A stretch of DNA of 64,000 nt from Rhodobiaceae bacterium UBA7804 (GTDB lineage: Bacteria > Pseudomonadota > Alphaproteobacteria > Parvibaculales > Parvibaculaceae): NCBI GenBank assembly GCA_002480495.1, contig DLCG01000008.1:475363-539362 (forward strand). Reading direction: 5' to 3'. Below the pieces are notes generated by a model, which saw nothing but the letters and a program-made list of their open reading frames with translations, searched no databases and was not told where the DNA came from. Position 1 is the stretch's first letter, and every line of letters begins with the position of its first letter. Both the position numbers and the translations under genes were made by a program. This document shows positions 8,353 through 17,326 of the stretch, in pieces.

Positions 8353-8380
8353 AACGGGCCGGCGATCATGCCGGCCCGTT
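8353..8380. terminator. bidirectional terminator hairpin
   Basis: A perfect 11-bp stem AACGGGCCGGC/GCCGGCCCGTT with a six-base loop, preceded by A's and followed by a weak T-rich stretch. It lies between the convergent MFS transporter and monooxygenase genes. Confidence 0.8.
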
Positions 8381-8400
8381 CAATCTGTTCTTTCAGCGGT

Positions 8401-9906
8401 TCAGCTTGCCAGACGTTCCGGCTCACGTTGGGCCGGAGGATGCGCCTTCGAGGGGCGCGCAAATTCCATCGCGCCGTCATCCACCTTGCCGAACTTGAGC
8501 GCCATGATATCGAGCGCATAGTTCTGGTAGAGCTTCCAGGGCTTCTTGGACCCCTGCTTGGGAAACTTGTCGAGCGAGCGCTGCACATAGCCGGAAGTGA
8601 AGTCGAGCCAAGGCTCCTCCTCAACCGAACCATCCTTCAGGCGCGGCGTCGCCTGCCTGGTTCCCGTCTCGTCCATATGATTGATGAGACGGCAGACATA
8701 CTCGCAGGTGAGATCGCATTTCAGCGTCCACGACGCATTGGTGTAGCCGAAAGCCGAAGCGAAGTTCGGCACGTCCGAATACATCATGCCCTTGTAGCTC
8801 ATGGTCTGCGAGAAATCGACATGGCGCCCATCGACCGTGAGGTCGATACCGCCAAGAACCTTGAGATTAAGCCCTGTCGCCGTGACGATCACATCCGCTT
8901 CCAGCTCCTTGCCGGATTTCAGCAAGATGCCCTTCTCGGTGAAGGTGTCGATGTGATCGGTGACCACGGAAGCACGGCCTTCCTTGATGGAATCGAAAAG
9001 GTCACCATTCGGCACAAGGCAAAGGCGCTGGTCCCACGGATTGTAAGGCGGCGTGAAATGAGTCTTCACATCGAAGTCCGGCCCGAGTTGCTCGCGCACG
9101 CCGCGCAGGATCATCCGCTTCACCCTTTCGGGCTTCCGGCGGCTCATGTTGAAGAAGAGCATGCCGAGCAGCACATTCTTCCAGCGTGTGATGCCGTAAG
9201 CGAGTTTCGCGGGCAGATTGCGGCGTAACCAGTTCGCGATGCCATCTTCCGCCGGGCGAGAAACGACATAGGTTGGCGTTCGCTGCAGCATGGTGACATG
9301 GGCTGCGTCCGCCGCCATTTCCGGCACAAGCGTCACTGCTGTCGCGCCGCTGCCGATCACGATCACGCGCTTGCCGGAATAGTCGTAACCTTCCGGCCAT
9401 TTCTGCGGGTGCAGGATGTCGCCCTTGAAACGGTCCCTTCCCGGGAAGTCAGGCGTGTATCCCTTCTCGTAATCGTAGTAACCGCTGCACATGAAAAGGA
9501 AATTGCAGGTGTAGCGAACCTTTTCCTTCTCGGGCCCGCGTTCCGCTTCCACGGTCCATGTCGCGTCCTCGCTCGACCAGGAAGCATTCTTCACCATGTG
9601 CTGGAAGCGGATATGCCTGTCGATGCCGTTCTCGCGCGCGGTCTCGCGCACATAGTTCAGGATCGATGGGCCGTCGGCGATCGCCTTTGCCTCCGTCCAG
9701 GGTTTGAACGAATAGCCGAGCGTGTACATGTCCGAGTCCGAGCGAATACCCGGATAGCGGAAAAGGTCCCACGTACCGCCGATAGTCTCACGGCCTTCGA
9801 GGATCGCATAAGTCTTGCCGGGGCAGTTCTGTTGCAGGTGATAGCCCGCACCGATGCCCGAAAGGCCCGCACCGACAATCAGTACGTCGAAATGTTCAAC
9901 CGTCAT
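8401..9906 (-). CDS. flavin-containing monooxygenase, Baeyer-Villiger type
   Basis: A 501-residue class B flavoprotein monooxygenase. It has the N-terminal FAD-binding GAGLSG (residues 12-17), the GGTWDLFRYPG segment, the family fingerprint FKGDILHPQKWP (160-171) and a second, NADPH-binding GSGATA (186-191). Such enzymes insert oxygen next to a ketone, or oxidise N or S, using NADPH and O2. It is one of three in this window; it is closest in layout to the one at 53539-55041 (both share the VLIVGAG, GSGATA and KSGKELEADVIVTATG blocks). It lies between two paralogous MFS transporters and is divergent from the second across a 236-base gap that holds the promoters; an AT-rich TTAC-N6-GTAA stretch near 9998 is the only notable element there. 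Confidence 0.92.
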   Translation of the reverse strand: MTVEHFDVLIVGAGLSGIGAGYHLQQNCPGKTYAILEGRETIGGTWDLFRYPGIRSDSDMYTLGYSFKPWTEAKAIADGPSILNYVRETARENGIDRHIRFQHMVKNASWSSEDATWTVEAERGPEKEKVRYTCNFLFMCSGYYDYEKGYTPDFPGRDRFKGDILHPQKWPEGYDYSGKRVIVIGSGATAVTLVPEMAADAAHVTMLQRTPTYVVSRPAEDGIANWLRRNLPAKLAYGITRWKNVLLGMLFFNMSRRKPERVKRMILRGVREQLGPDFDVKTHFTPPYNPWDQRLCLVPNGDLFDSIKEGRASVVTDHIDTFTEKGILLKSGKELEADVIVTATGLNLKVLGGIDLTVDGRHVDFSQTMSYKGMMYSDVPNFASAFGYTNASWTLKCDLTCEYVCRLINHMDETGTRQATPRLKDGSVEEEPWLDFTSGYVQRSLDKFPKQGSKKPWKLYQNYALDIMALKFGKVDDGAMEFARPSKAHPPAQREPERLAS

Positions 9907-10142
9907 GGATCAGCAAGGCTCCAGATTGACGTAGGGACACACATGGTTTTCGTCCCGAATTCCTACCCGGAACTGCGACGAAATGCACCATCTAATTTAC
10001 ATAAAAGTAAGTAGGGCGCACCGCCGTTCAAGCTGCCCTGAACATAGCTGAACAAGACGACCCGGAAAACGGCGGGGCGACGGTCCCGAGCCGCGAGTGT
10101 AGTAAGGTTCCCGAACGAAATTTTCTTCGAGGGATTCGGGGG

Positions 10143-11369
10143 ATGACCACGCCGGCGCGCGATCACCGGGCCGACCATCGCTGGTACATGGCGGGCCTTT
10201 GGGGCTACTTCCTCGCGGCCGGCATCCAGGGCGTTCTCTTTCCGTGGATCATCGCCTTCGTCCTTCACGAAAGTTCCGAGCGCCTCGGCATTGCACAGAT
10301 GTTTTCCATGCTGCCAATGCTGCTGCTTGGCCTGTTCGGAGGAGCGGCGGCGGACCGCGCGGAACTCCGCAGCCACCTCATGCGATTGCAGACGATCGCC
10401 ATCCTGCCTCCCCTCATACTCGCGGCCTTCATCTATAACGGCATCATCACCTACGAATTGATGATCCTCTATGTATTGTCACTCTCCACACTCGGCGGCT
10501 ACATCATGCCCGCGCGCGACTCCATGCTCTCGCGTGTCGCCATGCGCAGCATGGGGGGAAACATCCAGCGCGCCGTGGCGCTCGCCATGGCCGGTCAATT
10601 TCTGGGGCAGGTCGGCGGTTATCTGCTCGGCAGCCCGGCGGAATATGTCGGCGCATGGCCTCTACTGATCCTGCAAAGCTCGCTTCTCGCCTTTGCCATG
10701 TTCACGACGACCAGGCTGATGCCCGCCCCGCCATCGCCGCGAGAGAACGCCCGCCGTCAACCCTTCAAGGACGTCAAGGAAGGCTTCGTCGCCGTCATCA
10801 AGGACGACCGGATACGCCCCGTTCTGCTTCTCATGTTCTTTTCGGGCATCCTGTTCATGGGCGTTTTCATGGTGCTTTTTCCGATCCTCATTCGCGATGT
10901 CTATCAAGGCAGTTCGCGCGAAATCGGTTTCGTCCTGATGTCCTTTTTCGGAGGGATCGGTATTTCGTCCCTCGTGCTCTCGCAGCTCCGTCCCATTCGC
11001 CGACAGGGACGCGCCATCATGATTGCCATGTGTACCGGCTCGATCGTTATGGTGCTTATCCACTTTCACCCCCCGATCTGGGGTGTGGATCTGCTGGCAT
11101 TGTGCTGGGGGCTCGCGGCGGGCGTATCGATGAGCCAGTCGAGGGCAATCGTTCAGGAAAGCGCGTCCGATGCCCTCAGGGCGCGAATGCTTGCCGGTTT
11201 CAACCTCGGCACGATGGGCGGCGGCCCTATCGGATCGCTTCTCACAGGCTATGTCCTGCGATGGATGGGCCCGCTGGATGCCGTCCTCGTTCCTGCCGGA
11301 CTGATGCTCTTTCTATGGGCCTCGATTTTCTTTCTGACGCCTCTGTGGCGGATCGAGGCGCCGCGATGA
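10143..11369 (+). CDS. MFS transporter
   Basis: A 408-residue, 12-helix major facilitator, paralogous to the product of 7094-8350. The loop signature is LGLFGGAAADRAELRS and the C-terminal half shares the IRDVYQ, IHFHPP and LDAVLVPAGLML features. A GAGGGATTCGGGGG stretch just before the ATG serves as ribosome site. It is divergent from the flavin monooxygenase, so the two probably share a control region. The substrate is unknown; small lipophilic compounds are typical for this group. Confidence 0.88.
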   Translation: MTTPARDHRADHRWYMAGLWGYFLAAGIQGVLFPWIIAFVLHESSERLGIAQMFSMLPMLLLGLFGGAAADRAELRSHLMRLQTIAILPPLILAAFIYNGIITYELMILYVLSLSTLGGYIMPARDSMLSRVAMRSMGGNIQRAVALAMAGQFLGQVGGYLLGSPAEYVGAWPLLILQSSLLAFAMFTTTRLMPAPPSPRENARRQPFKDVKEGFVAVIKDDRIRPVLLLMFFSGILFMGVFMVLFPILIRDVYQGSSREIGFVLMSFFGGIGISSLVLSQLRPIRRQGRAIMIAMCTGSIVMVLIHFHPPIWGVDLLALCWGLAAGVSMSQSRAIVQESASDALRARMLAGFNLGTMGGGPIGSLLTGYVLRWMGPLDAVLVPAGLMLFLWASIFFLTPLWRIEAPR

Positions 11370-11439
11370 ACCCGCGACACGGTCGAAACGTGTATGCTTT
11401 CTCGGCGTTCTCTCCGGTGAAACAGGTTTCGAGCATCAT

Positions 11440-13290
11440 ATGAACGAAAATCCAGCGCTTGCCGCCGCACTGATCGTCCTGCTCGGAGCGGCAGCGCAGT
11501 GGCTTTCCTGGTGGATGAAACTGCCGGCAATCCTGCTGCTGCTCATCACCGGGCTGCTCATCGGACCGGGTTTCCAGCTTTTCGATCCGGACGCGATGTT
11601 CGGAGACCTGCTCTTTCCCTTCGTATCGCTCGGCGTCGCCGTGATCCTCTTCGAGGGAAGCCTCACCCTGAAATTCGAGGAAATACGCGGTCACGGGCAG
11701 ATCGTGACAAGGCTCGTAACGATCGGCGCGCTGAGCACCATTCTCGTGGCTGCTCTCGGCGCGTGGGGCCTCGGCCTCCTGAGCTGGGAAGTGGCACTCC
11801 TCTTCGGCGCACTCGTCTCCGTGACGGGACCGACCGTCATCATCCCCATCCTGCGATCTGTCGGTCTAAGCAAGAACGCAGCGAATATTCTGCGGTGGGA
11901 AGGCATCATTATAGATCCGCTTGGCGCACTGGCCGCCGTCGTGATCTTCCAGTTCGTGGCCATCGATGCGGCCGACCCGGGCAATCTTCTGCTTGTATTC
12001 GAGATACTTGCCGCCGGCACGGTGCTTGGCGCCGGTGCGGGCTATGCCTTCGGCTGGCTGCTCCGCCGGCATGTCCTGCCTGACTATCTCCACAATGTGG
12101 CGGCGCTGGCACTCGTTCTCGCTGTCTTCGTTGCCTCCAACGAGATCGCCCATGAGTCGGGTCTCCTTGCCGTGACCGTGATGGGCATCTTCCTTGCGAA
12201 TATGCGCGACGTGGATGTCGTGGATATTCTCGATTTCAAGGAAAGCCTGACGGTACTTCTCACCTCCATTCTCTTCATCGTGCTGGCCGCACGCCTGCCC
12301 ATCGAGGCCTTCACCGCCAACTGGACCATGGTTGCGGCATTGATGGGCATCATCCTCTTCATTGCGCGGCCGCTCTCGATCTTCATATCGACCATCTGGA
12401 CCCCGCTCCCTTGGCGGGAGCGCGCGGTTCTTTCCTGGATAGCTCCGCGCGGCATCGTTGCGGCAGCTGTGTCCGCCCTTTTTGCCATTCAACTCAACCG
12501 GTCCGGTGTGGAAGGCGCGCAGACGCTCGTTTCACTCACATTCACCGTGATCGTGACGACGGTCCTCCTGCAGAGCCTCACGGCGCGGCCGCTGGCGCGA
12601 TTGCTTGGGGTCGCGGATCCCGAACCGCGCGGCATCCTCATCGTTGGAGGCAACCCCGTCGCGCTTGCCATTGCGACAAGCCTTCACAAGCTCGATTTCG
12701 ACGTCGTGCTCGCCGATACGTCCTGGGACCTCACCCGCAAGGCTCGCATGGCGGGTATCCGCACCTATTTCGGCAATGTCGTCTCGGACAATGCGGACCG
12801 CCGGCTGGATCTTGTCGGCATCGGGCGGCTTCTCGCTCTTTCGACCCGCGCCCCTCTCAACACGCTCGCCTGCCTGCGCTACGCGAGGGAATTCGGCTCG
12901 GGTTCCGTGTTTCGCATCCGGCTTGCGGACCAGGCCGAGAACGTCGCAGCGATTGAGGGCCGCATTCTCTTCAAGGAAGGAACGACTCTCGAGAAGCTGC
13001 AGGCATTGCTCGAGCAAGGGTGGCAGATCAAGGTAACGAAGCTCACCGAAGAATACGGCTTCAAGGAAGCAATGGAGCAGCAGGACGGAGACGCGATCCC
13101 GCTCTACGCCGTTTCGCGCGACAGGGTCGTCCATCCTTTTGCCGACGACCGCACCTTCAAGGCTGGACCTGGATGGCAGGTGGCGAATCTCGTCAAGCCG
13201 CCGACGGACAAGACAGATCAGGAATCTTCCGCTGTTGAGCAGGCCAAGGCCGATCTCGACAAGGAAATGAAACCGAAACTGCCGGATTGA
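11440..13290 (+). CDS. CPA1-family cation/proton antiporter with RCK-like domain
   Basis: A 616-residue protein. Residues about 1-390 form a 12-13 helix antiporter domain with the TGPTVIIPIL and EGIIIDPLGA motifs typical of CPA1 (NhaP-like) exchangers; the Asp in IIDP is the expected ion-binding residue. Residues about 395-520 form a Rossmann-like regulatory domain (GILIVGGNPVALAIA) like TrkA-N/RCK, and a charged C-terminal tail follows. It should exchange Na+ or K+ for H+ and be gated by nucleotide or ions. Length agrees with NhaP-RCK fusions. It ends at a shared terminator with the convergent crotonase gene. Confidence 0.88.
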   Translation: MNENPALAAALIVLLGAAAQWLSWWMKLPAILLLLITGLLIGPGFQLFDPDAMFGDLLFPFVSLGVAVILFEGSLTLKFEEIRGHGQIVTRLVTIGALSTILVAALGAWGLGLLSWEVALLFGALVSVTGPTVIIPILRSVGLSKNAANILRWEGIIIDPLGALAAVVIFQFVAIDAADPGNLLLVFEILAAGTVLGAGAGYAFGWLLRRHVLPDYLHNVAALALVLAVFVASNEIAHESGLLAVTVMGIFLANMRDVDVVDILDFKESLTVLLTSILFIVLAARLPIEAFTANWTMVAALMGIILFIARPLSIFISTIWTPLPWRERAVLSWIAPRGIVAAAVSALFAIQLNRSGVEGAQTLVSLTFTVIVTTVLLQSLTARPLARLLGVADPEPRGILIVGGNPVALAIATSLHKLDFDVVLADTSWDLTRKARMAGIRTYFGNVVSDNADRRLDLVGIGRLLALSTRAPLNTLACLRYAREFGSGSVFRIRLADQAENVAAIEGRILFKEGTTLEKLQALLEQGWQIKVTKLTEEYGFKEAMEQQDGDAIPLYAVSRDRVVHPFADDRTFKAGPGWQVANLVKPPTDKTDQESSAVEQAKADLDKEMKPKLPD

Positions 13291-13294
13291 AAAA

Positions 13295-13316
13295 GGGCGG
13301 GGATTTATCCCCGCCC
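13295..13316. terminator. shared terminator hairpin
   Basis: A perfect 10-bp stem GGGCGGGGAT/ATCCCCGCCC with a two-base loop, between the convergent antiporter and crotonase genes; AAAA precedes it, giving a T-tract on the minus strand. Confidence 0.8.
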
Positions 13317-13341
13317 CTGACTCTCATCCGTGCTTTCGCGC

Positions 13342-14247
13342 TCAGCTGTACTTGCGCTCTTGCCACCAGGGATAGAAGGAAGGCATGTCCTTCGACACCT
13401 TGCAGGGATAATTCGCGGGGCGCTTTTCAAGGAATGACATCACACCTTCTTTCGCATCGGCCGAAGCGCCGCGGGCGTAGATGGCCCGGCTGTCGATCTT
13501 GTGCGCCTCCATCGGATGGTCGGCGCCGAGCATCCGCCAGAGCATCTGGCGCGTCAGCGAAACCGAGACGGCCGCCGTATTATCGACGATTTCGCGGGCG
13601 ATTTCGTATGCGGCAGGAAGGAGTTCCTCCGGCTTGTGGATCGACCGGACGAGGCCACCCTTCAGCGCCTCTTCTGCGCCGAAAACGCGGCCCGTGTAGG
13701 TCCATTCGAGCGCCTGGCTGATACCCACCACCCGCGGGAGAAAGTAGCTCGAGCAGGCTTCCGGCACGATACCGCGACGCGCGAAGACGAAGCCGAATTT
13801 CGCATTCTCGGAGGCGAGGCGAATGTCCATCGGCAACTGCATGGTGACACCGACGCCGACCGCGGGACCGTTGATCGCGCCGATAACCGGCTTCATGCTC
13901 TCGAAGATGCGTAACGTCAGGCGGCCGCCGCCATCGCGAACGCTTTCATGGCTCCAGTCAATATCTCCATTCGCCATGACCGGCGTGTTCGCCTTTTCGG
14001 GCCGGTCTTCGCGAGCGGCATAGTCGAAGGTCTTGGCACCCGCGGAAAGGTCGGCGCCGGCGCAGAAGGCGCGCCCCTCGCCGGTGACGACGATCGCCCG
14101 TACATCGTCATCCGCATCCGCCTTGTCGAAGGCATCGATCATTTCGAACATCATCTGACCGGTGAAAGCATTCAGCTTGTCCGGGCGGTGCAGCGTCAGG
14201 GTGAGGACGTTGTCCTTCACCTCGTATTTGATCGTCTCATAGGCCAT
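13342..14247 (-). CDS. enoyl-CoA hydratase/isomerase (crotonase) family protein
   Basis: A 301-residue crotonase. The CoA-binding/oxyanion segment is GRAFCAGADLS (about residues 58-68) and the second oxyanion segment is NGPAVGVGVTMQLPMDIR. A Glu is present in GIVPEACSS, at the position that is often catalytic. It likely hydrates or isomerises an enoyl-CoA in fatty-acid or aromatic-acid breakdown. It is slightly longer than the usual 260 residues because of an insertion after the first oxyanion loop (residues about 68-95). It is divergent from a fatty-acyl-CoA ligase, sharing a promoter region with a 10-bp inverted repeat. Confidence 0.92.
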   Translation of the reverse strand: MAYETIKYEVKDNVLTLTLHRPDKLNAFTGQMMFEMIDAFDKADADDDVRAIVVTGEGRAFCAGADLSAGAKTFDYAAREDRPEKANTPVMANGDIDWSHESVRDGGGRLTLRIFESMKPVIGAINGPAVGVGVTMQLPMDIRLASENAKFGFVFARRGIVPEACSSYFLPRVVGISQALEWTYTGRVFGAEEALKGGLVRSIHKPEELLPAAYEIAREIVDNTAAVSVSLTRQMLWRMLGADHPMEAHKIDSRAIYARGASADAKEGVMSFLEKRPANYPCKVSKDMPSFYPWWQERKYS

Positions 14248-14317
14248 TTCTTCGCTCCCTGTTGGTTTGCATAACCCGATTTTCTGTCCTGCGGCAGCCT
14301 GTCTCGCAGCGCCCTTA

Positions 14318-14350
14318 CGTCAACTTCATCACCGGCAAAGGAAGTTGACG
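14318..14350. promoter_or_regulatory. inverted repeat in crotonase/acyl-CoA ligase divergent promoter
   Basis: Perfect 10-bp arms CGTCAACTTC (14318-14327) and GAAGTTGACG (14341-14350) with a 13-base spacer lie in the middle of the 245-base gap between two divergent acyl-CoA-metabolism genes. A TetR- or GntR-type fatty-acid regulator encoded elsewhere could bind here (inference); an RNA hairpin in either leader is an alternative. Confidence 0.5.
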
Positions 14351-14492
14351 AGCACGTCATCTTGCTGTGTCTTTGCGCCAGAGAGGCTCGAGATTTCAAG
14401 AGCCCAGATATAACAACGGACTCGCAAAAAAGCGAAATCCGGGCGGGGCGAAAGCTCCGTTCTTCAGTTCCATGCCGGGGAGACGACGAGCG

Positions 14493-16049
14493 ATGCATCC
14501 TTCATCCCATGTGAGTACCACGCCCGACAAACCCGCCTACATCATGGCGGCAACGGGCGAAAGCGTGAGCTACAAGGAGCTGGACGAACGCTCCAATCAG
14601 CTCGCCCACCTCTTCAGGGATGCAGGCCTGAAGCCCGGCGACTCCATCGCCATCTTCATGGACAATAACGGCAGGTTCTATGAAATCTGCTGGGCGGCGC
14701 AACGGGCCGGACTCTACTACACCTGCATCTCCTCACGCCTTACGGCGGGTGAAGTCGCCTACATCATCGACGACTGTCACGCGCGGATTTTCTTCACCTC
14801 GGCGGCTCTTTCCTCCGTGGCCGAGGAGCTGCTCAAAGGCGGACACATGCCCGCACGCGTGGAGCGCGTGTTTGCCGTGGGCGGCGCTATCCCCGGTTAC
14901 GAGAATTTCGAGGATGCACGGGCGCAGTTTCCGACCACACGTATCGCCGACGAAACCGCCGGCACCGATATGCTTTATTCTTCCGGCACGACCGGCCGTC
15001 CCAAGGGCGTGAAGCATCCGCTGACCGGTGGCGCGATCGACGAGGACACAGCGCTCGAAGGGCTTGCCATGCTGCTCTATGGCATGGACAAGAACACGAT
15101 CTATCTCTCGCCTGCGCCGCTCTATCACGCAGCTCCGCTGCGCTGGTCGATGACGGTTCAACGGCTTGGCGGCACCGTCGTCGTGATGGATCACTTCGAC
15201 GCAGAGGAAGCCCTCAAACTCATCGAGAAATACAAGGCAACCCACAGCCAATGGGTTCCGACCATGTTCGTGCGTATGCTGAAAATGCCGGAGGATGTGC
15301 GCAAGAAATACGACGTTTCTTCGATGAAGGTCGCAATTCACGCCGCCGCGCCCTGCCCCGTCCCTGTGAAGGAGCAGATGATCGAGTGGTGGGGACCGGT
15401 AATTTACGAATACTATGCCGGCTCGGAAGGTAACGGCTTCACTGCGCTCAACTCAGAAGAGTGGCTGGCGCACAAGGGCTCGGTCGGCAAGCCGCTGAAC
15501 GCCATCGCGCATATATGCGACGAGGAGGGCAAGGAGCTTCCCGTCGGCGAATCGGGAACGATTTATTTCGAGAGCGACAGCCAGTTCGAGTATCACAACG
15601 ATCCGAAAAAGACGCAGGAATCCCGGCACCCCGAACATCCCAACTGGTCGACGCTCGGCGATATCGGGCGCGTGGACGAGGATGGATATCTCTACCTCAC
15701 CGACCGCAAGGCGTTCATGATCATTTCCGGTGGCGTGAACATCTATCCGCAGGAGGCAGAGAACGTGCTGGTGATGCACCCGGCCGTTGCCGACGTGGCG
15801 GTGATCGGCGTGCCGAACGAGGATTTCGGTGAAGAAGTGAAGGCCGTCGTGCAGCCGATCGACTGGTCCGAAGCGGGGCCTGCTCTCGAGGCGGAATTGA
15901 TGGAATTCTGCAAGAAGCATCTTTCCGCCATCAAATGCCCCCGCTCCATCGACTTCGAAGAAGAACTGCCGCGCCATCCGACGGGCAAGCTCTACAAGCG
16001 CCTCATTCGCGACCGCTACTGGGGCAACCGGGACAGCAAGATCGTATGA
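14493..16049 (+). CDS. long/medium-chain fatty-acyl-CoA ligase (AMP-binding)
   Basis: A 518-residue adenylate-forming enzyme. The AMP-binding P-loop is SSGTTGRPKGV (residues about 163-173), the motif YEYYAGSEG follows, then the hinge with LTDRKAFMIISGGVNIYP and the C-terminal catalytic lysine in PTGKLYKR. It activates a carboxylic acid with ATP and CoA. I start at the ATG at 14493, which has GGGGAG upstream; an in-frame GTG at 14367 would add a basic, low-complexity tail. Context (divergent crotonase, MaoC hydratase downstream) points to beta-oxidation of fatty or alicyclic acids. Confidence 0.92.
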   Translation: MHPSSHVSTTPDKPAYIMAATGESVSYKELDERSNQLAHLFRDAGLKPGDSIAIFMDNNGRFYEICWAAQRAGLYYTCISSRLTAGEVAYIIDDCHARIFFTSAALSSVAEELLKGGHMPARVERVFAVGGAIPGYENFEDARAQFPTTRIADETAGTDMLYSSGTTGRPKGVKHPLTGGAIDEDTALEGLAMLLYGMDKNTIYLSPAPLYHAAPLRWSMTVQRLGGTVVVMDHFDAEEALKLIEKYKATHSQWVPTMFVRMLKMPEDVRKKYDVSSMKVAIHAAAPCPVPVKEQMIEWWGPVIYEYYAGSEGNGFTALNSEEWLAHKGSVGKPLNAIAHICDEEGKELPVGESGTIYFESDSQFEYHNDPKKTQESRHPEHPNWSTLGDIGRVDEDGYLYLTDRKAFMIISGGVNIYPQEAENVLVMHPAVADVAVIGVPNEDFGEEVKAVVQPIDWSEAGPALEAELMEFCKKHLSAIKCPRSIDFEEELPRHPTGKLYKRLIRDRYWGNRDSKIV

Positions 16050-16076
16050 TCGCGATAAAGAAGATGTGAACACAAG

Positions 16077-16103
16077 ACGGGCGCCACCTCGGCGCCCGTT
16101 TTC
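16077..16103 (+). terminator. rho-independent terminator
   Basis: Stem ACGGGCGCC/GGCGCCCGT (9 bp) with a five-base loop, followed by TTTTCC. It lies 27 bases after the acyl-CoA ligase stop. Confidence 0.85.
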
Positions 16104-16182
16104 CGTTGGGCAACGTCAGCTTTCGGCTCTCCCCGGATGTTGTGTGCTAGATTGGGGCGATTCACCCCACTGGAGGCAAGAG

Positions 16183-16671
16183 ATGAGCAGTAGATTCCGC
16201 ATCGCGCTCCCCGGCGCCCTGGTTCTGGCAGCCACTATCGGTACGCTGGTCCCCACCGGCCAGGCCGGAGCCCAAACCTCCGAAATGCACACGCAAGGTC
16301 ACCAGTGCCGCAACCTCGGCACATCGAACAAGCTCTTCGACAAAAACTACTATGTCTATTTCGACACGAATTCGAGCCGTGTCGACCCGAAATACCAGAA
16401 AGACTTCGAACGCATCTACGAGCTCGCGAAAGGTCAGAACGCACAACAAATCTGTCTGTTCGGCAAGGCCAGCAAGGTCGGCAATCCCGCGGCCAATGCC
16501 GAACTGTCTCGCAAGCGCGCCCGGAACGTGGCCGATGCCTTTGTCGCGCTTGGTTGGCCCGCCTCCAAAATCGCCATCAGCTCCGAGGGCGAGGCATGGG
16601 GCTGGCTCGAAGAAACATTGACCTGGGACGCCGAAGAAGACCGCCGCGTCCGTATTCGCCTTTCAAGGTAA
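16183..16671 (+). CDS. OmpA-like periplasmic protein
   Basis: A 162-residue exported protein. Residues 1-29 are a signal peptide (basic start MSSRFR, hydrophobic core, cleavage near GAQA). After a short linker, residues about 50-160 resemble an OmpA C-terminal domain: YYVYFDTNSSRVDPKYQ starts the domain, ELSRKRARNVADAFVALGW is the second helix region and DRRVRIRL ends it. Such domains bind peptidoglycan non-covalently. No lipobox or beta-barrel is present, so it is a soluble periplasmic form. The ATG at 16183 has a TGGAGG ribosome site; longer starts would lose the signal peptide. Monocistronic. Confidence 0.82.
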   Translation: MSSRFRIALPGALVLAATIGTLVPTGQAGAQTSEMHTQGHQCRNLGTSNKLFDKNYYVYFDTNSSRVDPKYQKDFERIYELAKGQNAQQICLFGKASKVGNPAANAELSRKRARNVADAFVALGWPASKIAISSEGEAWGWLEETLTWDAEEDRRVRIRLSR

Positions 16672-16789
16672 TCTTCCAGGACCTTTCGAAACCCGGATTA
16701 TGAGTGGAGATATCGGCCCGGGACCGCTAACTTTGGGCCCTACCGGCGGCGCGGCCGCATAAACCAGAAATCGCAATGGAGAGAACGAG

Positions 16790-17242
16790 ATGCGTGTTTT
16801 CGAGACGGTCGCTGACTATGTCGCCGAAAAGGGCAATGAGATCGGCGTGAGCGACTGGGTCACCATCGACCAGGACAGAGTGAACCTCTTCGCAGACGCA
16901 ACCGGCGATCATCAGTGGATTCACATCGATCCCGAACGCACCAAGAAGGAACTCGGCATGGGCACCATTGCCCATGGCTATCTGACGCTTTCTCTTCTCC
17001 CCTACCTCATGGGCAAGATCAGCACGGTGAAGAGCGCAACGCGCGGCATCAACTACGGCTCCAATCAGGTGCGTTTCACGAACATGGTTCCCGTAGGCAG
17101 CCGGGTCCGGTGCCGCGTCAAACTGAAGGACGCCACGCCGAAGGCGGGGGGAACGCAGGTCATCAACGAGGTGACGATGGAGATTGAGGGCCATGACCGG
17201 CCTGCCATGGTCGCCGAAACGATCAGCCTGATCTTCGAATAA
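16790..17242 (+). CDS. MaoC-like (R)-specific enoyl-CoA hydratase
   Basis: A 150-residue single hot-dog domain. The hydratase-2 motif is clear: FADATGDHQWIHIDPER, with catalytic Asp and His spaced as in PhaJ-type enzymes, followed by AHGYLTLSLLP. It hydrates trans-2-enoyl-CoA to the (R)-3-hydroxy form, linking beta-oxidation to other routes such as polyhydroxyalkanoate. The ATG has a GGAGAGAACGAG leader. A GC-rich imperfect hairpin (17254-17280) follows the gene. Close to other acyl-CoA genes. Confidence 0.92.
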   Translation: MRVFETVADYVAEKGNEIGVSDWVTIDQDRVNLFADATGDHQWIHIDPERTKKELGMGTIAHGYLTLSLLPYLMGKISTVKSATRGINYGSNQVRFTNMVPVGSRVRCRVKLKDATPKAGGTQVINEVTMEIEGHDRPAMVAETISLIFE

Positions 17243-17253
17243 GAAAAGCCTCC

Positions 17254-17280
17254 GCGCCGTCCGGCTTGTCCGGGCGGCGC
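17254..17280. terminator. probable terminator hairpin
   Basis: Arms GCGCCGTCCGG and CCGGGCGGCGC (one mismatch) flank a short loop 12 bases after the MaoC stop. There is no clear T-tract, so its strength is unsure. Confidence 0.5.
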
Positions 17281-17326
17281 GCGAGCCCCATATCCTTCGC
17301 AAGCCGAAACCCGACCGGAAAACGAG

